Both the position numbers and the translations under genes were made by a program. 39,277 bases of DNA from Erythrobacter sp. (GTDB taxonomy: Bacteria > Pseudomonadota > Alphaproteobacteria > Sphingomonadales > Sphingomonadaceae), in NCBI GenBank assembly GCA_002695185.1, contig NZOF01000061.1, positions 1 to 39,277 of the forward strand. Reading direction: 5' to 3'. Below the pieces are notes generated by a model. That model saw nothing but the letters and a program-made list of their open reading frames with translations. It made no database searches and had not been told where the DNA came from. This document shows, in pieces, positions 8,858 to 17,190 of the stretch. Position 1 is the stretch's first letter. Each line of letters begins with the position of its first letter.

Positions 8858-9583
8858 TCAGCGGCAGACGCTGGTCCAGCGGCTATCCATGTCGAGATGA
8901 AAATGATCAGCGTGGGCGCTATTATAGTCAGGTGAAAGCACTGTGGAGAACGCGCTGCACGCCCCATCTCGGATTTCGTGCAGAAAACGTGGCTTGTCGC
9001 CCTCGCCTCCCCAATCACCCAGTACGCTGATCCGCGTGCCGTCTTTCAGGAGGAAGCCTGCAATGTCTAGCGCATTTGCGGTCGCATGCTCGCTCCATGC
9101 GCCTTCATCGCGGCCGTATATCCGGCGGCACGAATAGGCACCGAGATGTTCGATCCGCGCGATGCCACTGCCAAAAATTTCCTCGGCTTTGGGATCAAGT
9201 GTGTCACGCTTCCATAGTTCCATGGCTAGGGCGACCGGACAGGTCGTCGCCGGCGCATCGGGGCTCAGGGGATAGTTTGACAGCTGTGTCCGGTCTTCGC
9301 GTAGGCATTCCCCGTCCCCCGCCGGATCAAGCAAGTTGAACTCTACATCGCTACGCTCCAGAACCGCACGGCAGGCGGGGACGTCATCGCGCAGGGCGAG
9401 CAATTTCTGCTGGGTCGCCCAGCCTTTGGGATCATCCAGTGAGAGTGGCGCCCATGGATTGTGCTCCGGGTGCTCAGCCAGCCACGCGCGACCCGCGACG
9501 AACAGGCTTGCTAATACGAGCAGCATCAGCACGCGCCGGTCGAACAGGAATTTCCCGATATGACGCGAGAGGGTGTGGTTCAA
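8858..9583 (-). CDS. Extensin-like family protein (predicted zinc peptidase fold)
   Basis: Probable secreted or membrane-anchored cell-envelope protein. After a basic N-terminus there is one hydrophobic segment (MLLVLASLFVAG), then the extensin-like C-terminal domain (Pfam 06904). Its conserved features are Cys-rich spacing (VPACRAVL, GECLRED, TTCPVAL, YSCRRIYG), SEHATANALDI and HADHFHLD. The HxxxxxxD and HxH pattern matches the zinc site of the LAS (M15/MepA-like) peptidase fold, but activity is unproven. The TTG at 9583 overlaps the stop of the LysE gene (TTTGA), giving about 241 residues. A GTG at 9532 or ATG at 9526 is also possible. No terminator can fit between its stop and phoB. Confidence 0.82.
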   Translation of the reverse strand: MNHTLSRHIGKFLFDRRVLMLLVLASLFVAGRAWLAEHPEHNPWAPLSLDDPKGWATQQKLLALRDDVPACRAVLERSDVEFNLLDPAGDGECLREDRTQLSNYPLSPDAPATTCPVALAMELWKRDTLDPKAEEIFGSGIARIEHLGAYSCRRIYGRDEGAWSEHATANALDIAGFLLKDGTRISVLGDWGGEGDKPRFLHEIRDGACSAFSTVLSPDYNSAHADHFHLDMDSRWTSVCR

Positions 9584-10215
9584 AGCTGTGTACCGTAAAG
9601 ATCGACCGCGATGGCCAAGGCTATCAGGATGAATACGCAGCCGATGCCACGATCGATCCAGCGCCGCGTTGCGGCCCGTTCCATCGCGCGGGCCAGTCGC
9701 TTTCCTGCGGAGATATACATCCAGCCTACGATGAGATCGAGCACGAGCGCGATCAATGCCAACGTGACGATCTGCCACCCCACGGGCAATTCGGGATCCA
9801 CGAAGGGCGGAATGATCGCGACCATGTAGACCAGCGACTTGGGATTGCCGATCGCCACTGCAATTCCATCGCGAAATGCATGGGCAGACGGCCTGCGGGC
9901 CGGTTCGGTGCCTTCTTCGCTCGCATGAAAGGAATGCCAGATGGCTCTCGCACCAAGCCATGCGAGGTAGACCACGCCAGCGATCGCCAGCAGACGGAAT
10001 GCCAGCGGATAGGCCCGGGCCAGCGTACCAAGGCCGAACGCCGCAGCCATCCACCATACGATATAGCCGATCTGCATGCCCGACAGGGCGGCCCACCCCG
10101 ACCGAGGCCCGCGCCAAATCGCCTGGCCCATGACGAACATCATCGAAGGTCCTGGCACGATGCTGGTAGTGGCGGTGATCAGGGCAAATGCCAGCAAGCG
10201 CTCAGCGTCGAACAT
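9580..10215 (-). CDS. LysE family exporter
   Basis: Inner-membrane exporter of the LysE/RhtB superfamily, substrate unknown (amino acids or related small molecules in characterised members). The 211-residue protein has about six hydrophobic segments and the family signature near the N-terminus, ATTSIVPGPSMMFVMGQAI, followed by GMQIGYIVWWMAAAFGLG and AGVVYLAWLGARAIW. It starts 23 bases after the stop of dnaE2 and its stop overlaps the TTG start of the extensin-like gene, so it could be read from the dnaE2 transcript. No clear ribosome site is visible before the ATG. Confidence 0.85.
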   Translation of the reverse strand: MFDAERLLAFALITATTSIVPGPSMMFVMGQAIWRGPRSGWAALSGMQIGYIVWWMAAAFGLGTLARAYPLAFRLLAIAGVVYLAWLGARAIWHSFHASEEGTEPARRPSAHAFRDGIAVAIGNPKSLVYMVAIIPPFVDPELPVGWQIVTLALIALVLDLIVGWMYISAGKRLARAMERAATRRWIDRGIGCVFILIALAIAVDLYGTQL

Positions 10216-10238
10216 GCGAGTGACGACTAGCGCGGCGC

Positions 10239-13200
10239 TTAATGAAAGTCGCGCGATTTCGGAATGATGCGCACATCACGCGGGTGTCCCTGATGCCATC
10301 CGCATTCGCGGTTGCCTGGCGGAGGCTCCTGCCATGGTTCCACAGGCTGATAGGGATCCTCATTGCCTTCCCGTAGATTGTCCCGTGGATTGAACTTGTC
10401 CGGCAGGGGCGATGCCACGTGGTCGGCACGCGCAAGCGGGGCGTTGAGCATATCATCGGAAAGCTTGTGCAGATCGGCTGTCGCATCGGTCATGTGCTGC
10501 GCGATCACATGGATTACTTCGTCGTCATACTCCACGCGGCCTCTCACTTCCATCAGCCTTGCCCCCATCACCACGCGCCGCTGCCTTTCTTTCAGGTCCG
10601 GCCAGATCACAAGGTTGATGACGCCCGTCTCGTCCTCCAGCGTGATGAAGCATACGCCTTTCGCACTGCCCGGTCGCTGGCGGATCAGCACTACGCCTGC
10701 AACATGGACCATACTGCGAAATTTCCTCTCGCGAAGGTCGCAGGCACGGACAAAGCCGCGATCAGCCAGGCTGGCACGTAAGAAAGCCATCGGGTGTGCC
10801 TTGAGGCTGAGACGCGTGGTCTGGTAATCGGCGACCACTTCCTCGGACAGCGGCATCTGTGGCAAGCGCGTGGGATGCTTTTCGGCGCCTTCATCATGCG
10901 CGGCAGCAGCAGCGAAGAGCGGCAGGTCCGGCCCACCGATGAGGCTTCTTGCATCCCACAGCGCCTGCCTGCGCGACAGGTTCATCGACCCGAAGCCGTC
11001 GGCACTGGCGAGCCGTTCGACGTGCGATGGCCCGATCCGTGCCCGATCGCGCAAGGCCCGCACATCCTCGTAGATGCCGTTCTCCTCACGCTCGGACACC
11101 AGCTGTGCCGCGACTGCTTCGGGCAAACCGTCGATCTGTCGCAAGCCAAGCCGCAAGGCGAAACCATTATCGAAGCGGCCTTGCCCCTTTGGGGCGGAAG
11201 ACTCCACCCTTTCCAGAGTACAATCCCATTGCGAATGGTTCACATCCGCAGGCAGCACCCGTACCCCGTGTTCCGCCGCATCGCGCACGATCTGCGCCGG
11301 GGCGTAAAAGCCCATCGGTTGCGAGTTGAGCAGCGCACAGCCAAAGGCGGCAGGGAAGTGGCATTTGAGCCAGCTCGACACATAGACGAGGTGCGCAAAG
11401 CTTGCCGCGTGGCTTTCGGGAAAGCCATATTCACCAAAGCCGCGGATCTGGTTGAAACAGCGCTGCGCGAACTCGCGGTCGTAGCCGCGGTCGACCATGC
11501 GTTCGACCATCATGTCCTGCAATTCGTCCACCATGCCGCGGCTGCGGAAGGTCGCCATGGCCTTGCGCAACCGGTTCGCTTCCTTGGACGAGAACTTGGC
11601 CGCATCGAGCGCAATCTTCATGGCCTGCTCCTGGAAGATCGGTACGCCCAACGTACGTTCGAGAATGCTCGACAATTCGTCAGGTGGGCCGTGATGCGGA
11701 CTTGGTGCGGGTATCTCCACCTTCTCGGCCCCGCGCCTTCGTTTAAGATAGGGATGGACCATGTCGCCCTGGATCGGGCCGGGCCGAACGATAGCGACCT
11801 GAATCACGAGATCGTAAAATTCGCGCGGACGCAGCCTTGGCAGCATGTTCATCTGCGCGCGGCTTTCGACCTGGAATACGCCGAGCGAATCCCCCTTGCG
11901 CAGCATGGCGTAAGTGTCGGGATCTTCACGCGGGACGGTTGCCAGAGTGAGAGTCCGGCTGTGATGATCGTCAATCAGGTCGAGGCATTTCCTGATGCAA
12001 CTCAGCATTCCCAGCGCCAGAACATCGACCTTGAGGATGCCCAGTGCTTCGATATCGTCCTTGTCCCATTCGATGAAACTGCGGTCGGGCATGGCACCGT
12101 TGCCCACCGGTACCGTTTCGGTCAGCGCATTTTCGGTTAAAATGAAACCGCCTACGTGTTGTGACAGATGCCTCGGCATTCCAATCATTTGCTCGGTCAG
12201 CTTAAGAACCCGCCTCAGATGCGGATCTTTCACATTCATGCCAGTTTCCGCGGCATGTTTCTCGCTAATCTCGCGGCCCCACCCGCCCCATACCGTCTTG
12301 GCGAGCGCTGACGTGACGTCTTCGCTCAATCCCATGGCCTTACCCACTTCGCGGATGGCCATGCGCGGACGATAGTGAATCACTGTGGCGCACAGCCCTG
12401 CCCGGTGACGGCCATATTTGCGATAGAGGTACTGGATCACCTCCTCGCGCCGCTCATGCTCGAAATCGACATCGATATCGGGCGGCTCCTTGCGATCCTC
12501 GGAGATGAAGCGGTCGAACAAAAGCTGGTGCTTCGAAGGATCGACATTGGTGATGCCGAGACAATAGCATACCGCAGAGTTGGCCGCACTGCCGCGCCCC
12601 TGGCACAGGATCGGCGGATCGACCTTGTTGCGCGCGAAATCGACAATGTCCTTGATGGTCAGGAAATAGCGCGCAAGATCCATCTTGCCGATCAGCGCCA
12701 GTTCTTTGCGCAGCGTTTCGGTCACGCCATCCGGCACCCCGTCGGGATAGCGCCAGCCAGCTCCCTTCCAGGTCTCTTTTTCGAGATAGTCCTGCGGTTC
12801 GGCGCCGCCGGGATACAGTTCTTCGGGATACTCATATTGCAGCTGATCGAGGCTGAAATCACAGGCGTCGGCCACGGCGCGCGCGGCTTCGATCGCATGG
12901 GGCCATGGTTCGAACAGATGGCACATGGTCTCTGGCGGCTTCAGATATCGCTCGGCATTACTCTGAAGCAGATAGCCCGCCCGCGCCACAGTAGTCTTAT
13001 GGCGGATCGCGGTCATTACGTCCTGTAGCGGCCGGCGCTCCGGCGCGTGATACTGCACATCATTGGTGGCGAGGATGGAAAGATCATGATCCTTGGCCAG
13101 CGCGTCGAGCCGGGCAATCCGGGCGAGGTCGTTCCCAGCGTAAAAGAAAGTCGCAGCGATATGGTGTAGCGCCGGTAGTCCGGCGGCAAGATGCGGCACG

Positions 13201-13772
13201 ATTTCCACAAAGGGTGCCGTGACCGCCATTTCTCTCTGTTCGCTTTCCGCTGTGCCGTCTGGCGTGGCCCAGGCTGGAACGGTGAACTCGCATGCCAGAT
13301 CGGGTGGCGGAATTAGAATCAGTTGCACGTCTTTGCTGTGCCCGGCCAGCATCGCTAACGAGATATCGCACACGCCCTTCTCCTGCCACTCGTTGTCGAG
13401 CGTGCGCATCCGGCCCGCGGAAATCAGGCGGCACAAACGACCATAGGCCTCACGGTTTTTGGGATAGGCGAGGAAGGCCAGCCCCTCGACCGTTTCGATC
13501 CGGCAACCGATACAAGGCTTGAGCTTGAGCGTTTTCGCCTCTGTGTGCACCCGCACCACGCCCGCCATGCTGTTGGCATCGGCGATCCCGATCGCGTCAT
13601 ACCCCAGCCTGCGCGCTTCCATTACCAAGTCTACCGCATCGCTCGCTCCGCGCAGGAAGCTGAAACACGAGACGAGACCGAGTTCGACGAACGGCGCGCG
13701 CGCTGGTGCGTCTATTTCATCGGGATCAAGGTCGATAGTGCGCTTGGGTATCTGCTGGTCATTCTCGGGCAT
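10239..13772 (-). CDS. dnaE2: Error-prone DNA polymerase DnaE2 (ImuC)
   Basis: C-family polymerase of the ImuA-ImuB-DnaE2 mutasome, which carries out mutagenic translesion synthesis after DNA damage. The 1177-residue protein has a PHP domain at the N-terminus starting FVELGLVSCFSFLRGAS, where the first metal-binding His motif of replicative DnaE is not conserved, as is usual in DnaE2. The polymerase core contains CQGRGSAANSAVCY (about 390) and PDIDVDFEHERR with catalytic D434 and D436. A helix-hairpin-helix region follows, then a C-terminal OB fold (about 1030-1100, VAGVVLIRQRPGSAKGVCFITLEDETG). DnaE2-specific wording such as GFGEYGFPESHAASFA distinguishes it from DnaE1. It starts 21 bases after the udgX stop, so it belongs to the operon behind the LexA box at 16489. 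Confidence 0.96.
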   Translation of the reverse strand: MPENDQQIPKRTIDLDPDEIDAPARAPFVELGLVSCFSFLRGASDAVDLVMEARRLGYDAIGIADANSMAGVVRVHTEAKTLKLKPCIGCRIETVEGLAFLAYPKNREAYGRLCRLISAGRMRTLDNEWQEKGVCDISLAMLAGHSKDVQLILIPPPDLACEFTVPAWATPDGTAESEQREMAVTAPFVEIVPHLAAGLPALHHIAATFFYAGNDLARIARLDALAKDHDLSILATNDVQYHAPERRPLQDVMTAIRHKTTVARAGYLLQSNAERYLKPPETMCHLFEPWPHAIEAARAVADACDFSLDQLQYEYPEELYPGGAEPQDYLEKETWKGAGWRYPDGVPDGVTETLRKELALIGKMDLARYFLTIKDIVDFARNKVDPPILCQGRGSAANSAVCYCLGITNVDPSKHQLLFDRFISEDRKEPPDIDVDFEHERREEVIQYLYRKYGRHRAGLCATVIHYRPRMAIREVGKAMGLSEDVTSALAKTVWGGWGREISEKHAAETGMNVKDPHLRRVLKLTEQMIGMPRHLSQHVGGFILTENALTETVPVGNGAMPDRSFIEWDKDDIEALGILKVDVLALGMLSCIRKCLDLIDDHHSRTLTLATVPREDPDTYAMLRKGDSLGVFQVESRAQMNMLPRLRPREFYDLVIQVAIVRPGPIQGDMVHPYLKRRRGAEKVEIPAPSPHHGPPDELSSILERTLGVPIFQEQAMKIALDAAKFSSKEANRLRKAMATFRSRGMVDELQDMMVERMVDRGYDREFAQRCFNQIRGFGEYGFPESHAASFAHLVYVSSWLKCHFPAAFGCALLNSQPMGFYAPAQIVRDAAEHGVRVLPADVNHSQWDCTLERVESSAPKGQGRFDNGFALRLGLRQIDGLPEAVAAQLVSEREENGIYEDVRALRDRARIGPSHVERLASADGFGSMNLSRRQALWDARSLIGGPDLPLFAAAAAHDEGAEKHPTRLPQMPLSEEVVADYQTTRLSLKAHPMAFLRASLADRGFVRACDLRERKFRSMVHVAGVVLIRQRPGSAKGVCFITLEDETGVINLVIWPDLKERQRRVVMGARLMEVRGRVEYDDEVIHVIAQHMTDATADLHKLSDDMLNAPLARADHVASPLPDKFNPRDNLREGNEDPYQPVEPWQEPPPGNRECGWHQGHPRDVRIIPKSRDFH

Positions 13773-13793
13773 GACACCAGCTTTGAAAAGTCA

Positions 13794-15248
13794 TTATGCC
13801 AACTCCTCGAGCCGCTCCTTCACTGCGGCGAGATCGGCATCGAACAGCCGCTCCTGCTCCTCGCGCGCGGGACCATCAAGGCGAAGGAGATAGGACGGGT
13901 GGGAGGTGATCCACAGCTCGCTGCCGTCTTCCAGCGGAATGGGCGTGCCCCGAGCCTTGGAGATGCTCACTGTCTTTCCCAGCATGCCGCGCGCCGCGCT
14001 CGCCCCCATGGCGAGTATCAGCTTGGGCTGGACGATCGCGCGCTCGCTCTCGATCCACCAGCGGCAGGTATCGATTTCCTTTGCACCGGGATTTTGGTGC
14101 AGCCTCCGCTTGCCGCGCTGGACATATTTGAAATGCTTCACCGTATTCGTGACATAGGCCGCCTTCCGGTCGATACCGGCCCGATCAAGATGGTGTTCGA
14201 GCAGTTTTCCGGCCGGTCCGACAAAGGGACGGCCAGCCAAATCCTCTTGATCGCCCGGCTGTTCGCCCACAATCATCAGCGCAGCATCCTGCGGTCCCTC
14301 GCCCATAACAGCTTGATTATCGAGGCTGCCGATCGGGCATTTGCGGCAGGCGTGAATTGCCTTGTCGATCGCTGCCAGCGTATCGGGCCGCTCTTCGAAT
14401 TCCAGCGTTCCCTTTTCGACCATAGCACTTTCCCGCTTCTGCGCGCCCGCCACCAATTCGGGAATGAGCGTGGCTTCGGGCATGTTTTTCCAGTATTTTT
14501 TCGGCATCTCCTTGAGCATGGCGCCAATCTTCAGCCGCGCCGGATTGAAGATAGAGGCGTAGTAAGTGCGCCAGAGATCCTCCATCGGATCGCCCTGAGG
14601 CGCGTCGTGACGTTCAGCTGGCGGCCCCTCCGCCATGGTTTCGCCATCCCAGTGAAGCGAGCCGCGCGGCGTCAGGATCGACCAGCGCATGTTCGAAAAA
14701 CGCCGCATGAAGAACCCTGCATTGGCCCGAAGAATATGATGCTCCGGCTCGAACCAGGCAACGTAATGCTCACCCCCCTCGCCATCTTCGCCACCGGAAC
14801 GATCGGGGCTTTCGACCAGCCGAAAGCGCACAAAAGCATGCATCTTGTGGCTGTCACGCCTCACGCTCTTGTCGAGTTCCTCCAGCTTTCTGACATCTGG
14901 ATCAGCCTTGTCTTCCATCATCCGCGGCTTGCCTTGTAGCCTCCAGAGCAGGCGGTAGAGCAGCGCAAACCGTTCAGGGTCCGAATGAAGGATGGCATTA
15001 CGCGCAAGTTGTACAAAGCGTCGGTTGGCCCGTACCGGCCTCGCTCCCTTGGGAGGGACAGGCATACGCCGTTCTCCATGGGCGAAGAGGTCCCCGCTAC
15101 CGCCGGGTTCGGCCCATGCGATACGGTCCGGTGGCACATCGCATTGGACGAAAGCCCGCGCCCGCTCGCGCCAGAAATCGAAATCATCCGCATCAGGCAG
15201 TTGGACAACGTAGTAGGTGCCGAGTTTGACGTGTTGGAGCGCAGTCAC
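13794..15248 (-). CDS. DUF4130 - UdgX fusion protein (uracil-DNA binding)
   Basis: Two-part DNA metabolism protein of 484 residues. Residues 1 to about 270 match the DUF4130/TIGR03915 domain (for example FALLYRLLWRLQGKPR, DSHKMHAFVRFR, WSILTPRGSLHWDG), function unknown. Residues about 285-484 are a UDG-superfamily domain of the UdgX type: CRKC (301/304), motif A GEQPGDQEDLAGRPFVGPAG (328-347), the insert KRRLHQNP (380-387) with H384, and HPS (450-452). In mycobacterial UdgX the matching His attacks C1' and leaves the protein covalently bound to DNA at the excised uracil. Cys 301, 304 and 395 fit iron-sulfur ligands. The start overlaps the radical-SAM gene stop by 4 bases and dnaE2 follows, so all three are probably SOS-induced together. 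Confidence 0.92.
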   Translation of the reverse strand: MTALQHVKLGTYYVVQLPDADDFDFWRERARAFVQCDVPPDRIAWAEPGGSGDLFAHGERRMPVPPKGARPVRANRRFVQLARNAILHSDPERFALLYRLLWRLQGKPRMMEDKADPDVRKLEELDKSVRRDSHKMHAFVRFRLVESPDRSGGEDGEGGEHYVAWFEPEHHILRANAGFFMRRFSNMRWSILTPRGSLHWDGETMAEGPPAERHDAPQGDPMEDLWRTYYASIFNPARLKIGAMLKEMPKKYWKNMPEATLIPELVAGAQKRESAMVEKGTLEFEERPDTLAAIDKAIHACRKCPIGSLDNQAVMGEGPQDAALMIVGEQPGDQEDLAGRPFVGPAGKLLEHHLDRAGIDRKAAYVTNTVKHFKYVQRGKRRLHQNPGAKEIDTCRWWIESERAIVQPKLILAMGASAARGMLGKTVSISKARGTPIPLEDGSELWITSHPSYLLRLDGPAREEQERLFDADLAAVKERLEELA

Positions 15249-16486
15249 ACGAACAGCTCCAGCTGCTCGGTTTTCGGGGCGAGCAGGCTGCGCAGGTCGG
15301 CGCGATCGGTGAGAGTGATCGGCCGCCAGTCGATAGTACAGATGAAAGGTCGAACCTTGGTGATGGACTGAGTCAGCAGCGACACATCGTCCAACCGTAG
15401 GCCGCGATGACGGCGACTTGCCAAGATCTTGCCAACCGCCTTCACGCCTAAGCCCGGCACACGCAGCAATTGCTCCTTGGTCGCGCGGTTCACATCAACT
15501 GGAAAGGCTTCACGAAACTTCAAAGCCCAAGCAAGTTTGGGATCGATATCAAGCGGCAAATTCCCGTCTGCTTCTGTCGCATGCATGACGTCCGAAGGCT
15601 TGTAACCGTAAAAGCGCATCAACCAGTCAGATTGGTAAAGCCTGTGCTCGCGGATCAAAGGTGGACGCTTCAGCGGCAGCACCGCGCTCGCATCTGGGAT
15701 TGGCGAGAACGCGCTGTAATAGACACGGCGCAGGCGGAAATTATCGTAAAGCCGGCTTGCCTTGCCCACAATATCTGCGTCAGTCGCTGCATCGGCGCCC
15801 ACGATCATTTGCGTAGACTGGCCGGCGGGCGCAAACCGGGGGGCATGCCTGAACCGCTTGCGGGCATCCTTGGCCTCCACCAGATCCTCTTTCACCTTGC
15901 CCATCGCGCCCTCGATCTGGCGCGCATCCTTGTCCGGCGCGAGACGTGTTAGGCCGCTGTCAGTCGGCAGTTCGACATTGATGGAGACCCGATCAGCATA
16001 AAGCCCCGCCTGATGGACTATTTCTGCATCTGCTTCCGGGATGGTCTTCAAGTGAATGTAGCCGCGAAAATCATGTTCTTCGCGCAAGATCCGGGCAACC
16101 TCCACGATCTGCTCCATCGTGTGGTTGGAATTCTTCACAATACCCGAGGAAAGGAACAGCCCTTCGATATAATTGCGCCGGTAGAAAGCGAGCGTGAGAT
16201 CGACCACTTCTTGCGGTGTGAAACGCGCGCGAGCCACGTTCGAGCTCTTACGATTCACACAATAATGACAATCAAACACACAGTGGTTGGTCAGTAAAAT
16301 CTTGAGCAGCGAGATGCAGCGTCCATCTGGCGCATAGGCATGGCAGATCCCCATCCCTTCGGTCGATCCAATGCCCTTACCGCCCAGGCTGTTCTTCTTC
16401 GCGGTACCGGAGGACGCGCAGGAAGCATCGTACTTCGCTGCGTCGGCGAGGATCTCGAGTTTTTGAAGGACGGTTTGCAGAGTCAT
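15245..16486 (-). CDS. Putative DNA modification/repair radical SAM protein with helix-hairpin-helix
   Basis: Member of the TIGR03916-type radical SAM family, reaction unknown. The [4Fe-4S]/SAM motif is C69xxxC73xxC76 (NHCVFDCHYC), preceded by the family opening EILADAAKYDASCASSG. The barrel continues through GLFLSSGIVKNSNHTMEQ and RVSINVELPTD. A helix-hairpin-helix segment (about 330-360, VDVNRATKEQLLRVPGLGVKAVGKIL) indicates DNA binding. The last residues, EQLELFV (407-413), contain QLELF, which fits the QL[S/D]LF sliding-clamp-binding consensus. The gene heads the radical SAM, udgX, dnaE2 unit, and its ATG lies only 2 bases from a LexA box, so the transcript may have a very short or no leader, or a downstream start may be used. 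Confidence 0.9.
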   Translation of the reverse strand: MTLQTVLQKLEILADAAKYDASCASSGTAKKNSLGGKGIGSTEGMGICHAYAPDGRCISLLKILLTNHCVFDCHYCVNRKSSNVARARFTPQEVVDLTLAFYRRNYIEGLFLSSGIVKNSNHTMEQIVEVARILREEHDFRGYIHLKTIPEADAEIVHQAGLYADRVSINVELPTDSGLTRLAPDKDARQIEGAMGKVKEDLVEAKDARKRFRHAPRFAPAGQSTQMIVGADAATDADIVGKASRLYDNFRLRRVYYSAFSPIPDASAVLPLKRPPLIREHRLYQSDWLMRFYGYKPSDVMHATEADGNLPLDIDPKLAWALKFREAFPVDVNRATKEQLLRVPGLGVKAVGKILASRRHRGLRLDDVSLLTQSITKVRPFICTIDWRPITLTDRADLRSLLAPKTEQLELFV

Positions 16487-16785
16487 ATGTTCTATATATG
16501 TTCCGCTCCAGCATTCGCCAATAACAAAAGGTAATTGGTTTGTTTGCGAGAAGTGGGCATGTGAGGTTCATGCTCGCTACGCCCATCGGAGTTGTATGGA
16601 GCGAGGTGTAGCCGAAGGTCTGCGGCCTCACTCCTCGAATACGAAGGGGATCCGCTGCGGCCTTATTCACTCAACCGGGAAACGGATGACGATATTCTGG
16701 AGTTATCATTATTGGAGCGCCAAGCATGATAACCCAAAATTAACCAGGTTCGTGTAAAAATCGATTAACAAGAGGGACTTGCCGA
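16487..16785. other. 299-bp intergenic region between radical-SAM and PilZ genes
   Basis: Divergent promoter region. It contains the LexA box (16489-16503). The middle (about 16550-16665) can form local stems, for example CTCGCT at 16573 with AGCGAG at 16600, and holds a direct repeat of TGCGGCC (16621 and 16656). I cannot match this to a known RNA or repeat family. Two TTAAC words (16740, 16765) precede the PilZ gene but are not in CtrA-box spacing. Confidence 0.4.
16489..16503 (-). promoter_or_regulatory. LexA (SOS) box of the radical SAM-udgX-dnaE2 unit
   Basis: The sequence GTTC-TATATAT-GTTC (GAAC-N7-GAAC on the coding strand) is an exact match to the alphaproteobacterial LexA operator. 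It is 13/15 identical to the box before imuA. It ends 2 bases from the ATG of the radical-SAM gene. Confidence 0.9.
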
Positions 16786-17184
16786 GTGGCACTTTTCCAG
16801 AAAAAATCTGGCCAGAAATCCGATGAGCGCAGGACCGTACAGCGCTATTCTGTCGACTGTACCAGTCGGCTCAAAATGCCTGGCGGCAACCGGGACGGAC
16901 GCCTGTCGGATCTTTCACAAACCGGTGCGCGGTTCGAGACGGCCAATCCGCCGCAACAGGGCGTTTCAGGCTTGTTGTCGTGGGGTGAGCACGAATTCTT
17001 CGGCAAGATCGTATGGACGCGCGATAGCAGTTGCGGATTTCTTTTCGAACGCCCGATACCGGCATCGGTCGTTGAAGAGACCTGTGATGTGGTGGAAGTC
17101 GAATCCGGCCCGGTGGCAAAGTTCGATAATATTCCCGTCGCCAAGCGGGGCCGCCGTGCGTCGCTTGTGTCGCGCGACAGTTGA
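16786..17184 (+). CDS. PilZ domain protein (predicted c-di-GMP receptor)
   Basis: Stand-alone PilZ protein of 132 residues. The two c-di-GMP-binding motifs are intact: RxxxR in RRTVQRYSV (about 16-24) and DxSxxG in LSDLSQTGARF (about 42-52). The barrel continues with GLLSWGEHEFFGKIVW and CGFLFERP. The C-terminal 30 residues are basic (AKRGRRASLVSRDS). It starts with GTG behind AGAGGGA (16771-16777). It is transcribed against imuB (31-base gap between the two stops) and away from the radical-SAM gene, so it is flanked on both sides by SOS mutagenesis units. Target process (motility, exopolysaccharide or other) cannot be told from the sequence. Confidence 0.85.
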   Translation: MALFQKKSGQKSDERRTVQRYSVDCTSRLKMPGGNRDGRLSDLSQTGARFETANPPQQGVSGLLSWGEHEFFGKIVWTRDSSCGFLFERPIPASVVEETCDVVEVESGPVAKFDNIPVAKRGRRASLVSRDS

Positions 17185-17190
17185 GTTTTG

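Noticed and set aside
10794..12140. Open frame of 448 codons on the plus strand
   Set aside because: It is antisense to the polymerase core of dnaE2; no ribosome site, no recognisable protein features.
13545..14939. Open frame of 464 codons on the plus strand
   Set aside because: It runs antisense to dnaE2 and the DUF4130-UdgX gene, both of which have clear motifs. Its translation shows no domain and has the composition expected of a high-GC shadow frame.
16740..16768. CtrA-type site before the PilZ gene
   Set aside because: The two TTAAC words are 25 bp apart rather than in the TTAA-N7-TTAA arrangement.
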